From Vitellaria paradoxa (taxonomy: Eukaryota > Streptophyta > Magnoliopsida > Ericales > Sapotaceae): 64,000 nucleotides of DNA. Each line of letters opens with the position of its first letter. Position 1 is the first letter of the stretch. Shown here piece by piece: positions 11,720 to 22,408 of the stretch. The notes beneath the pieces are model-generated. The model saw only the letters and a program-made list of their open reading frames with translations. It ran no database searches and had not been told where the DNA came from. The DNA is taken from NCBI GenBank assembly GCA_019916065.1, contig CM034237.1, positions 23,953,752 through 24,017,751 of the forward strand, given 5' to 3'. The translations under genes and the position numbers were made by a program.

Positions 11720-12905
11720 AAAAAGGGTCTATAAGAGCCTGACAGTTTTTTATTTTCTTTTTATTTTTATACTAAAATTTTGAAATATCAATTCTAATGT
11801 CCTTGTTATTTCAAAATTCTTCGTCAATTCTATTCATTTTCAAGAACTTATGATTCCAAATACATCAATATGGCAACAAGCACATTCTAATGATCACACT
11901 TAGAACATTGACATCTCTGTGGCAGTAACTAACCAACTCACATTTTTGAACACAACACAAAACCAATTCCAATTTTTAGAATCACCGACAAAACTAAGCA
12001 CCCCCATTCTTGAGACATATCTTTCATTATATGTTAGGCCAGCATTTTGTCTTTCATCCCACTTTATAGAATTTTCAAACTTTTCAAAACATACAATCAT
12101 TTCTCACTGAACATTCTTTGTGACAATTTAGTTTGTTAGAATCACTGTTAAGCACAAACACATTTTAATATAACTAAATGACCCAAACTCAAAGTGTTCA
12201 ATCTGGTAATCTAGTTGTTCACCAAAACTATGAGCGTTTTGATTCTTGGACCACCGAGATACATAGGCAACCAAAATGGTTTGATCACCACCGAGATACA
12301 TAGGTAAAGCCTCAAGCACCAATAAAAAAAGGGGTCTATAAGAGCCTGACAGTTTTTATTTTCTTTTTATTTTTTATACTAAAATTTTGAAATATCAATT
12401 CTAATGTCCTTGTTATTTCAAAATTCTTCGTCAATTCTATTCATTTTCAAGAATTTATGATTCCAAATACATCAATATGGCAACAAGCACATTCTAATGA
12501 TCACACTTAGAACATTGACATCTCTGTAGCAGTAACTAACCAACTCACATTTTTGAACACAACACAAAACCAATTCCAATTTTTAGAATCACCGACAAAA
12601 CTAAGCACCCCCATTCTTGAGACATATCTTTCATTATATGTTAGGCCGGCATTTTGTCTTTCATTCTGTTTTATAGAATTTTTAAACTTTTCAAAACATA
12701 CAATCATTTCTCACTAAACATTCTTTGTGACAATTTAGTTTGTTAGAATCACTGTTAAGCACAAACACATTTTAATATAACTAAATGACCCAAACTCAAA
12801 GTGTTCAATCTGGTAATCTAGTTGTTCACCAAAACTATGAGCGTTTTGATTCTTGGACCACCGAGATACATAGGCAACCAAAATAGTTTGATCACCACCT
12901 TCAAA
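11699..12905. repeat. Tandem duplication, about 605-bp unit
   Basis: Two adjacent copies (about 11699-12303 and 12304-12905) each begin AAGCCTCAAG...CCAATAAAAAAAGGG and end with ...CACCGAGATACATAGG. They differ at only a small number of positions. The first copy has a short extra repeat of the ATACATAGG end at the junction. The unit follows directly after the gag remnant. The matching 66-codon minus-strand frames in both copies follow from the duplication and are not genes. Confidence 0.9.
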
Positions 12906-15124
12906 AGATCAAGACACTTAGGATGTTTTCTATTCCTTAAAAGTGGTCGTCAATGCAATCTAGAGCTTGACAAATTAGTAGACCAAAATTAGTATGACAA
13001 AGGGCAATTGATCCCAATCATGGTTAAATCCTCAACCATTGTCAAAATTTTGAGCCTTCAACCTACTCTACTTCTTGAAAGAAAAGAAAACAACCATTGT
13101 TTTAATACAAACCAACATTCTTAGGACAACCATACCTTTAACAATGTTGAGGGCTCAAAAGACTAAGTCTCCAAAATTAAAATGACTAGAGGCCATCATT
13201 TCAGTTGTCTTAATTAGATTAGGATCATTTATTGTCAAACACTTTGAGCTTGAAAATAAAATAAAATCAAACATTCTTTTCATTAAACTCCACCTTGGAT
13301 CATCTGCCACAATGGGGAAAGCAAGTGAGATGGTTTAGACGTCAAGAGCATTCTCCATCATCATAGTCGTCATCTCGTCCAGACAAGTCAACTCATCTTA
13401 AGAAGAAGAGTCAACACAACCTCGAGGTGGTGCATTTGAACAAAGTGGTCAAACTCAAAATGAAGAAAGGCATTCATTTTTGCTATCTTTAGATGAGGTC
13501 GATTAAATACCTTGCAAACCCTTTTGAGCCAGTTCATATTCTTCTACTATAAGCCCTTAAAGGTCATCCTTACACTTGGGTAACGAAAGAGAACAAAATA
13601 GAACCAAATACAAGAAAAATGAGTCAGGATCAATATAGAAGAAGAAAGAAGCTTGGAGTCTAAAGGACAGAATTAGGTAAAGAGTTAGAGTCACTCAGAG
13701 TCCTAAGGACAAAATCAAGCACAAATCACAGTTGAAACAAAAGAAGAAGCAAAAGTACAAACATCATTAAAGACTCAAGAACCTCAAGAAAAAAGCAAGT
13801 AATGACCAAGCTCTAGCTCTCAAACATCAACAACGAAAAGTTTTCGACTCAGTAGATGAAAAATCAGAAGACCTTAGGATTATTTAACCCTAGAAAAATA
13901 ATTTGAGCCTGAATATCCTTCGTTTCTAGAACCCTAACCCAAGCCTACATTACAATCCAAACAAAGACCTCTCAAATTAAACCTAATAAATTTGTTCAAA
14001 TACAACCATCAAAGGCACTCGAAGCACTCCCCAAGACAAAAGGATGAATTCTTAAGACAAAGGATGCACGCTCAAGTAGAAAACCTTACAATGATCTTCG
14101 ATATATTTTACCCAAGTAAAAATAGAATCTTGAGCTTGTACACTCCTCTACTTTTCTTCAAATCCTAAAACCAGGCCTACATTACGACCAAAATTAAAGT
14201 CTACTTTGATTAGTAATGATTACTTAGTCAAAAAGCTCCCATAAGCTAGGGGCAACCCTCTCTTTTCAAAACCATACTTGTAACCATGATCAGTTTAGAT
14301 TAGCCAAAACCTTGATTAAGCAATACTATGCTCCTCAATTCAAACTAATGACTTTCAAACTAGATGTCAGACCCCTGTCAGTTGATAATGGTCTATTAAT
14401 CCAAAAGCTCTTGAAGTGAAGAAAGCCCTTGAGGGAATAGAAAACACACTCAGTGATTAGGTCTCTTGATAAATTTGCAAACATGATTAATACCTCATTG
14501 AACACTTCAAAACTAAGGTCATTCACAAAAAGATCATTTTTTAGAAAAACATACAAGCAATCATTTTACTACACTAGTGAGTCATACATTTTGTCAAGCA
14601 TCCAATCATTCATTTTCCAAATCAAACATTCAAAGTATATATATTTTGACTAGTACATATTAGATTCTTTCATTTAGGTTCATTCATCACGCATAACTCA
14701 ATTTTTCAAAAATAATTGCACGTGACTTTGTTCACAAAACATGATCACACATGGTCACATTCCCCCAATTTTCAAACTCCCAAACAAAATTTCAAAACTC
14801 AAGCATTTTCAAAATCAAACACCTTAAGACCATGTACATGATAACGCATATCTCATAAGCACCCAACAATGACTTTGACATTGTCATAATAAAACTGCAC
14901 AACACAAACGATAAACACACCAACTTAGAAAGATGGCGTCCTCTTTATCAACATCTAGTGCGAGGTATAGGACCACTAACCACCAAGGAGCGAGACATCT
15001 TTCACAAAATCAACTACAAAGCATGGACTCAAACACTAGTTAAAGAACAAATATCAAACAACAATTCAAGAATGAAGCTCTTAGCCAGAAGATAAATGTA
15101 AAGGTATTCATTTGTCAAAGCTTG
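12906..15124. other. Degenerate retroelement interior, no readable gene
   Basis: This is A-rich and CA-rich sequence without open frames above about 70 codons and without recognisable protein motifs. Composition and position between the gag remnant and the tandem arrays suggest it is the decayed non-coding interior of the same element. Confidence 0.4.
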
Positions 15125-15700
15125 TTACCTGAATCCGTGTGTTAGACACATGCTTTAGATGCCCGAGGCTGAGCGTGAAACGCAAAACTTAGATGACCAA
15201 TTTGGAAATGAAGATTCCTTTCTGAAGTCAGGTGCTAGGTATAGACTTGAATGCCAGTTGTTACTTGAATTTGTGTGTTAGATACAAGATTCAGATGCTT
15301 GAGGCTGAGCATGAAATGTAAAACTTAGATGATCGATTTGGAAATGAAGTTTCCTTTCTGGAGACAAGTGCTAAGCATAGACGCAGATGCCAGTTTATTA
15401 CCTGAATCTATGTGTCGGACACAGGATTTAGATACATGAGGCTGAGCGTAAAATATGCAACTTAGATGATCGGTTTTGAAATGAGGTTTCCTTTTTAAAG
15501 TCAGGTGCTAAGTATAGATTTAGATGCCAGTGTGTTACCTGAATCCGTATATTAGACACAAGATTCAGATGCCTAAGGTTAAGCATGAAACGTGAAACTC
15601 AAATGATTGGTTTGGAAATGAAGTTTCCTTTTTGAAGTCAGGTGCTAGTTTGTTATCTACATCTAGGATTTAAATGCCTGAGGCTAAGCATAAGTCGTGA
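15125..15700. repeat. 137-bp tandem array, four and a half units
   Basis: The phrase TTACCTGAATC or TTACTTGAATT recurs at about 15125, 15261, 15398 and 15535, giving a period of 136-137 bp. A decayed partial unit follows near 15651. Each unit also carries GATGC(C)(T/C)GAGGCTGAGC and GGAAATGAAG. Arrays like this in the 3' untranslated part of Tat/Ogre retrotransposons are a known source of plant satellites. That association here is inferred from the upstream gag. Confidence 0.85.
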
Positions 15701-17440
15701 AACTTAGAAGACTATGTAGAACTACATTCAAAAGTGAGGCTTTTTACCAAACTAGACTAGTTAGAGTGAGGCTCATCCCTTGATTAGGTGCCAGGCACCG
15801 AATCCTTCTTTAGGTTGTAAGATAGAGTGAAGCTCAAGAATGAGGCTTCTTGCTAAAACCAAACCTGATTAGGCTAGGGTTAGGAGCAAGCTCCTTATTA
15901 GGATAAATTAGAATAAGTGAGGTTCATTTTAGGATTAAGTGCCAAGAACTATACTACCAATTCAAGAGCAAAGCTCTTTACCAGATTAGTCAGAGCAAAG
16001 TTTACTAGGAAAACAAATCTCTTCTTTGGATTAAACACAAAGCATTGAATCCTTCTCACATGAAAGTGCAACTAAGAGTGAGACACCTTGATTGGGGCAA
16101 AACTATTCCCTTGAGATAATGTGTGAGGCACTAAACCAAATAGAGCAAAGCTCCTTACCTGACCAGTTAGAGTGAGACTCATCCGAGGATAAGGTACGAA
16201 GAACTAAATCCTCATTCGCACAAAAGTTCATCCTAAGAGTTCTTTTTTTTTGGTAATAGAGAGAATTTTCCTGTAGGCCCTTCGAGCTTTATAAGGATAA
16301 CAAACTCCTCGGGTTGCTGACACTTGCCCCCACACACTGACCCCCAGGTCAGTCACGAACATCCTTCCAATCTAGTTGGATAGCTCAAGAAGGCAACTTC
16401 AAGGAAATGACTCTCCTTGAAGTTGAACTTAAGACCTCCATTAGAGAATCCCAAGCTTTGGCCAAGTGACCTAAGTCTCTTGGTTTCATGCTGAGATTTA
16501 GATTCCTTATCGGAGCAAAACTTTTCTTTTAAAATTATGTTCGAGGCACTGATTCAACCTCAGGAGCAAAGCTCCTTGCCAAACCAGACCATAAAGTATA
16601 GCTTAGGAGCGAAGCTCCTTACCTTTCTAGACAATAGAGTAAAGCTCGGGAGCAAGGCTTTTTGCCATACCAACCTCAGAATTTTATACACCTATTCTAA
16701 ATATTTGTGTTCATCCTAAGACTCAAAGTTAGCTTAAGAGTTCCTACTCCATTTCCAAAATCTTGTGTCAATCTTAGACTTAGAAACCAACCTGGGAGTA
16801 AGGCTCTCTTCTTATAATCTTGTCTGAGGCATAGGATTAGATACCAATAGGAGTGAGGCCTTTTGCTTTACCAAGATTAGATGGAGTGAAGCTTTTTATT
16901 AATTTCGATAGAGGGAAGCTCAGTGCGAAGCACAAGATTTAATACCAATTAAGGAGTGATGCTCCTCATCTTAACAGAACAAGTAGAGTAAGGCTCCTAA
17001 TCTGACCAAATCCAATAGAGCGAGGCTTGGGAACAAGGCTTCTTACCCAACTAGACAAAATGAGGCTTAGTGCTAGGCTCCCCACCTTACTAAAATGGAT
17101 AGAGCGAGTCTCAATTCAATGTTAGATGGAAGATCAATCACCCATCTGGGAGAAGGCTCCCTTCCTCCAAATTAGTGTAGAGCATAGACCCATGAGCAAG
17201 GCTCATTTATTCTAGAGCAAAAGCAAAGTAGATAATCATTTACTAATCCAATTTTTTATATTGCTTTGCAAATACAAATACAAAATAGAATTCATCCAAG
17301 AGCGAAGCTCATTCTTCAAAAGACAAGTGCAAGGCACAAATGCATTCCTAAAGTTAAGAAGGTAACTCCTCCAGTTGTTCAAGAGGCATCAAGCAAGCCA
17401 CAAGGTTGTTTCTTTCTTTGTTTCAACGTATAAGGGGGTG
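15701..17440. repeat. Irregular array of GAGC(A/G)AAGCTCCTT phrases
   Basis: Short near-palindromic phrases of the type GAGC-AA-GCTC recur many times with variable spacing and variable filler (ACCAAACCAGA, GGCATAGA). Examples lie near 15966, 16141, 16563, 16604 and 16651, with more degraded forms to about 17310. The same style of sequence returns at 19870-20395. The period is not regular. A separate insertion-like block sits at 16240-16485. Confidence 0.7.
16240..16485 (-). mobile_element. SINE-like insertion
   Basis: This compact block interrupts the GAGC-phrase region and differs from it in composition. On the minus strand it reads AGGTCACTTGGCCAAAG near its head (similar to a Pol III A box), then GGTCTTAAGTTCAA (similar to a B box), and ends in a poly-A tract (the T run at 16242-16250 on +). 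Size, internal promoter-like boxes and A tail fit a tRNA-derived SINE. No clear target duplication was found. Confidence 0.4.
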
Positions 17441-19075
17441 AAATAGATTATCTTTTTTTTTTTTTTTTTTCTACCTTAGTTAAGCTAAGACAGAAAAAAG
17501 AAGACCGGCTATTAACATCCCGATTTTGCCCTCTTACTTTAAATTTACAATAATTAATGCTTTTAGTTGAATGGTGCTCTACTAGTTAATTTTCTTTATT
17601 CATAGGATGAGTCAAAGCATTAGAATCAACAAAAAGCCAACATTTAGCAAAATGATAGTTATACCCTTGGAGCTATGGAAAAGCCAAGCTAAAGGCTAAA
17701 TTAAGGCAAAGGCATGTCCAAGACAATAAACAAACAATTCTAACATCAACGGAAGAATTAAAATCCAGAATCAAGGGTCAATTTATTCCAGAAGTCAAGA
17801 ATGACCTTTACCGATGCACCCGAAGGACAGTATTGATCAGGATGCCCAGATCAAGCCAAAAATATACAAAAAGACACACATCCTAAGACATTCTAGAGAC
17901 TATAGGACACAACTCAGAATAGGCAAAATGCCACTCCAAAAGTCATCCGAGCTCTGCTAACTCAAAATGGCTCCTACCGATGAAAAGAAAGCTATCAGCA
18001 CACCAGACATAATTTGAGCATCTAGATGAAGTCAAAATGCCTTCAAATCACATAAGATGTCAAAGATAGGTTCCCTGAGGAAATGGCATAGCTAGATTTG
18101 GTCAAGTTAAATCTTAGAAGGTCCTTCCACAAATTCGTTTGTAAAATTTGTTAATTTTTCATAAATTATAAAGGCATTTCAAAATCTCACCAATGGAATT
18201 TTCGGAATCCTCATATCTAAAAATGGTAGGATGAGTCATCCTAGCAGTGTCTCCAGGGTTTAAGCTAAAGGGTTGGCTAACCCTGTCTCTATTTTCAGTT
18301 TGTTTCGGAGCAACAATTTCTAAATAGATATAACTTGGTCCTAGAGAATCAAAATTGAACCAAATTTTAACCTAATTGGTTTAATTCTCTCCAAAAATTA
18401 CTTGAGAGGTGCCGAAAACTCTTAAAAACTATGCCAAAGGTCTTAAAATAGACTGAACTTGTCAGGACGGAACTCGAACTTCACCAAGCGTGGCCTAAGC
18501 TAAGGGCTAAGGCCAAAATGGTCCCCATTTTTTGTCCTAGCTATCATTTTCTTTGCCAACAAGGCTTGTGGTAAGTTGTTTCACCTATCTCAACTGGCAA
18601 GAAGTTCCAACCAACTTGTTTTGCGATTTTAATCACCCATAGCAAGGTGCAGATGTGTTCACTCGTTTTGTTGGGCTGAACTAACTGCCAAGCAGCCTTG
18701 GCAAAGGGTTTTGCCCATTTTTTTGGGTAAACTTAGACATCTAATGAAACAGGCAATTCTTTTTGCCTATTTGAATGGACAAAAGTTTTGTTTGGCGAAA
18801 ATTCCTATAAATAGGGGCTTCCCCTTCTCATTTTCCCATTCAACACTCGACGCCCTTCAAATTTTCTCTCTATAGAAAAAGCTTGCGTCGGTATAATTTT
18901 CTCTCTCTAGATAATTTTTATTTTATTTTTCAATTCAATGTATTTGCATAATTAGGATAGAATATTTTAATTGTGTAAATAAAATTCTTTGCCAATGAAA
19001 GGTATTAGGATGATAATTCAAGTTTAGGCTAGACCTGACACATGATATTGATTAGATTTACCCATGACAAATTTT
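17441..19075 (+). mobile_element. LTR-like block with TATA box
   Basis: After a poly-T and purine-rich stretch (17451-17506), sequence starting TTAACATCCCGATTTTGCC at about 17512 resembles starts of plant Ty3/gypsy LTRs. A core promoter-like CCTATAAATAGGGG lies at about 18805, followed by a CT-rich leader (TTTTCTCTCTATAG) at about 18860-18910 and AATAAAATT signals. I read it as the decayed 3' LTR of the element whose gag remnant is at 10.6 kb. A matching 5' LTR was not identified. Confidence 0.45.
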
Positions 19076-19079
19076 GTAA

Positions 19080-19640
19080 AATTCCAAACATTATACAAAT
19101 GACATGCCTATATCATACTAACATGCCATATCATACTATAATATCATTATATCAAGCTATACCATGTCATAATACCATGTTCACCATGTCATACCATGTC
19201 ATAACATAACATTACCATGCTAGGCCACGCATAATATCATATTTATCATGCCATGTCATCTCTACCATATTATATCGTATCATGGCCATCATATATCATG
19301 CTAACATACCATATTGCCATGCTGTGCCATGTTATATCATGCCCTGACCATGTTATGCCATGCTAGCATATTATATTATCATGTTATTTCATGCTACCAT
19401 GCTCAATCACCATCCCAAATCATAGTATAACATACTAGGACATCACCATGCTGGCACATACTTTGACATGCCATGCATCATGTCTTGATATACCGGCACA
19501 TGCCTTAACATGTTAGAACATTTTACTATGCTAGTTCATGCTGTAACATGACATGCACCATGTTTTTACACACCTGTATATATCTTGACATACTAGAACA
19601 CATTTAAACATACAAACACACACCCACGAAGGTCGACATA
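19080..19640. repeat. CATG-rich degenerate short repeat
   Basis: This half-kilobase is dominated by variations of ACCATGTCAT and CATGCCATATCAT, giving dozens of CATG tetramers on both strands. The period is irregular, about 10-20 bp. No coding potential is visible. Confidence 0.8.
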
Positions 19641-19869
19641 AACTTAGAAATCAAATGCTTCCCAATCCAGCGTACTCACCTAAATGAGTGTGCCTCTAGA
19701 GACTGGGAATAAATTAGGATTTGCTAAGCTGATGAATTCTTAAGTTATGATTTCCTTTAGACATATTTGATATGCATCCTTTAACTATCATCCATGATAG
19801 AATGTAAATTACCATCACGTTCAAATTACGTATCTGATCATAGAAACTACGTCATCATATCATACTAAG

Positions 19870-20395
19870 CTCCTAGGCCCTTCACGTAGACCTGATCGTC
19901 GTCACCAGGAATTGAGCTCTTGATCTAAGCTAAGTTCCTTTCCTAAATGATGCTCACTCATCTACACTAAGTGCATCTTTAGGAGTTGAGCTCCTTGTCA
20001 GAATGATGCTCCTTGCTCCAGTTACGCGCTAGGCGCTAACTATTCCTTTCTCACAGTTATAAGCTAGAAGCTAATTGTCTTTCTAATTAGAGCTATGTAG
20101 ACCTGATCCCTTAAGAGGGTACATAGGTAGCTCGAGCAAAAGGCTTGAGTCTAGTCATAATAGCGTGAAGTACTAACTTAGAGCTAAGTTCCTTTCCATG
20201 GCTAGATGCAAGGCATTAACTTTTTCTTCTCTGAAGTAAGGCTCAATTTTGCAGTTAGGTGCTAGGCGCTAACTACCCCTGTCATCTTGTGAGCTGGACG
20301 ACTTTTCCCAGTTACATGTAGAGTGCTAACTATCTCTTCCCTTAGAATTGAACTTCCTAATGGAGTAAAACTCTATCTCTAGTTACTTCATAATG
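19870..20395. repeat. Second block of GAGCTCCTT/GCTAACTA phrases
   Basis: GAGCTCCTT, GATGCTC and GCTAGGCGCTAACTA phrases recur as in 15.7-17.4 kb. The block ends abruptly where homology to the chromovirus pol begins, at about 20396-20405. Just before the junction, TAATGGAGTAAAA appears twice (near 20356 and 20390), which may mark the recombination or repair event that joined the two sequences. Confidence 0.65.
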
Positions 20396-22408
20396 GAGTA
20401 AAAATAAGATTAACTACTGCACTAGTACTGGTCATCCTAGAGAGGGGAGCCGGTTACTCAGTGTATTGTGATGCGTCGCGGGAAGGACTTGAGTGTGTTC
20501 TTATATAGAATGGGCCAGTGGTGTCTTATGGTTCTAGACAATTGAAGAATCATGAGAAGAATTATCTAGTGCATGATTTGGAGCTGGCGGCAGTATTTTT
20601 TGCCTTGAAAAGTTACAGGCACTACTCATATGGTGAGAGATTTGAATTATTCTCAGACCACAAAAGTTTGAAGTACATTTTTACTCAGAGATATTTGAAT
20701 TTGAGGCAACGGCAGTGGATGGAGTACATGGAGGATTATGACTTGGAATTGCATTATCATCCGAGTAAAGCTAATGTGGTTGCAGATGCCTTGAGCAGGA
20801 AGACCAAAAGTGTCATGGCATGTGTAGCAGTCAAGGAGTGGGAAATAATGGGGATATTGAATGAATTTGATTTGGAACATAAAGGGGGAGAGAAACAAGG
20901 GATGTTACATACTGTTGTTATCCAGCCAGCCTTAAGTAGCGGGGTAATTGAGGCTCAAAAGTCAGATAAGGAAGCTAATGATGTTTGTGGTAAAATAAAG
21001 GACTAAGTAGATATTCTGGGCTGGACAATGGGTGATGATGGAGTCGTCAAATATCAAGGAAGATCTTTGTACCCTCCTCAGTAAGGGAAGAGGTTTTGAA
21101 AGAATTTCACCATTCTAGGCTAGCAGTGTATCCAGGGGGTACGAAAATGTATCATGATTTGAAGAGGCAATTTTACTAGGCAAGAATGAAGAAGGATGTA
21201 GCGGAATTCATTAGCAAGTGCCTAACTAGTTAGCAGGTGAAGGCAGAGCATCAGAGACCAACTAGATTGTTACAACCATTGCCAATATCTGAGTGGAAGT
21301 GGGAAAACGCGACAATGGATTTTGTGTCAAGATTGCCAAAAATAAAAAAAGGATGTGATGCCATATGGGTAATCGTTGATCGATTAACTAAGTTAGCTCA
21401 TTTTTTGTCAATGCGGATGATGGATTCAATGGATTCTTTGGCTCGATTGTATATTCGGGAAATTGTGAGATTGCATGGGACAGCAGTGTCCATTGTTTCA
21501 GACCGAGACACTCGATTTGTTTCCTGATTCTAGTAGAGTTTTCAAGCGGCTATGGGGGTAGAGTTATGTTTTAGTACAACTTATCATCCCCAAACCGATG
21601 GACAATCTGAACAAAAAATTTGAAAATTAGAAGATATGCTTCAAGCATGTGTATTAGACTTTTAAAGGAAGTTGGGAAGATCATTTACCACTGGTGGAGT
21701 TCGCTCACAATAATAGTTACCAAGGCAGCATTGGGATGGCCCCATTTGAGGCATTGTATGGTAGACCATGTAGATCACCGGTGTGTTGGACACAAGTTGG
21801 GGAGGCAGCCATGATAGGGCCAGAGTTAGCCCGCGAAACCAATGAAAAGATCAAGGTAATTAGGGGGAGACTGGAGACAGCACGCAGTCGTCAGAAGAGT
21901 TATGCGGATCAAAGGAGAAGGCCTTTAGAGTTTCAAGTGGGGGACCATGTATTTCTAAAAGTATCACCACGAAAGGGATAGTATAGATTTAATAGGCGAG
22001 GGAAGTTATCTCCCAGATACATTGGCCTATTTGAAATACTAGCAAGAGTTGGAGAGGTTGCTTATCGGTTGGCACTACCACCACAATTGTCCGGAGTACA
22101 TGAGGTTTTTCATATTTCTATGTTACGTAAGTACATTCCAAATCCTACACATGTTCTGAATTGGACTGCATTAGAAATAGACTCAAATGTAAGATATGAG
22201 ATGCAATCGGTTCAAATCTTGGATTCTTGAGACGAACTGCTCTGGGGTAAAACAATTCCACTGGTTTGAGTATTATGGAGACACCATGGGGTGGAAGAAT
22301 CAACTTGGGAGCGTGAGTCAGAGATACGGGAACGATATCCACAATTGTTTACTTAAAGTTATGCTATGTATTAAATTTTGAGAATGAATTTTTTTGTAAG
22401 GGGGAGAA
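20396..22408 (+). pseudogene. Truncated Tekay-type pol fragment: RNase H, integrase, chromodomain
   Basis: This is a 5'-truncated copy of the same pol found at 35645-37646, nearly identical over about 2 kb. The RNase H part (20470-20830) has the Tyr-Cys-Asp-Ala-Ser start, Phe-Ser-Asp-His-Lys-Ser-Leu-Lys-Tyr and Val-Ala-Asp-Ala-Leu-Ser-Arg. The integrase zinc-binding region lies near 21100-21240, and the catalytic core contains Met-Asp-Phe-Val (21316) and Val-Ser-Asp-Arg-Asp-Thr-Arg-Phe (21495). The GPY/chromodomain end is near 22000-22350. Stops include TAG at 20507 and 21978 (CAG in the sister copy at the second site) and TAA at 21004 (CAA in the sister copy). A polypurine tract lies just before the following LTR. 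It reads into the LTR exactly as the downstream copy does, so LTR 22409-25052 once served as the 3' LTR of this fragment. Confidence 0.9.
22396..22408 (+). promoter_or_regulatory. Polypurine tract before the first LTR
   Basis: GTAAGGGGGAGAA immediately precedes the TG start of the LTR. This is the plus-strand primer site typical of Tekay/Del elements. The downstream equivalent (37635-37646) has decayed to GTAAGTTGGAGA. Confidence 0.8.

Noticed and set aside
11900..12707. Two matching 66-codon minus-strand frames
   Set aside because: They are copies created by the 605-bp tandem duplication and have no recognisable protein features, so conservation is not evidence of selection.
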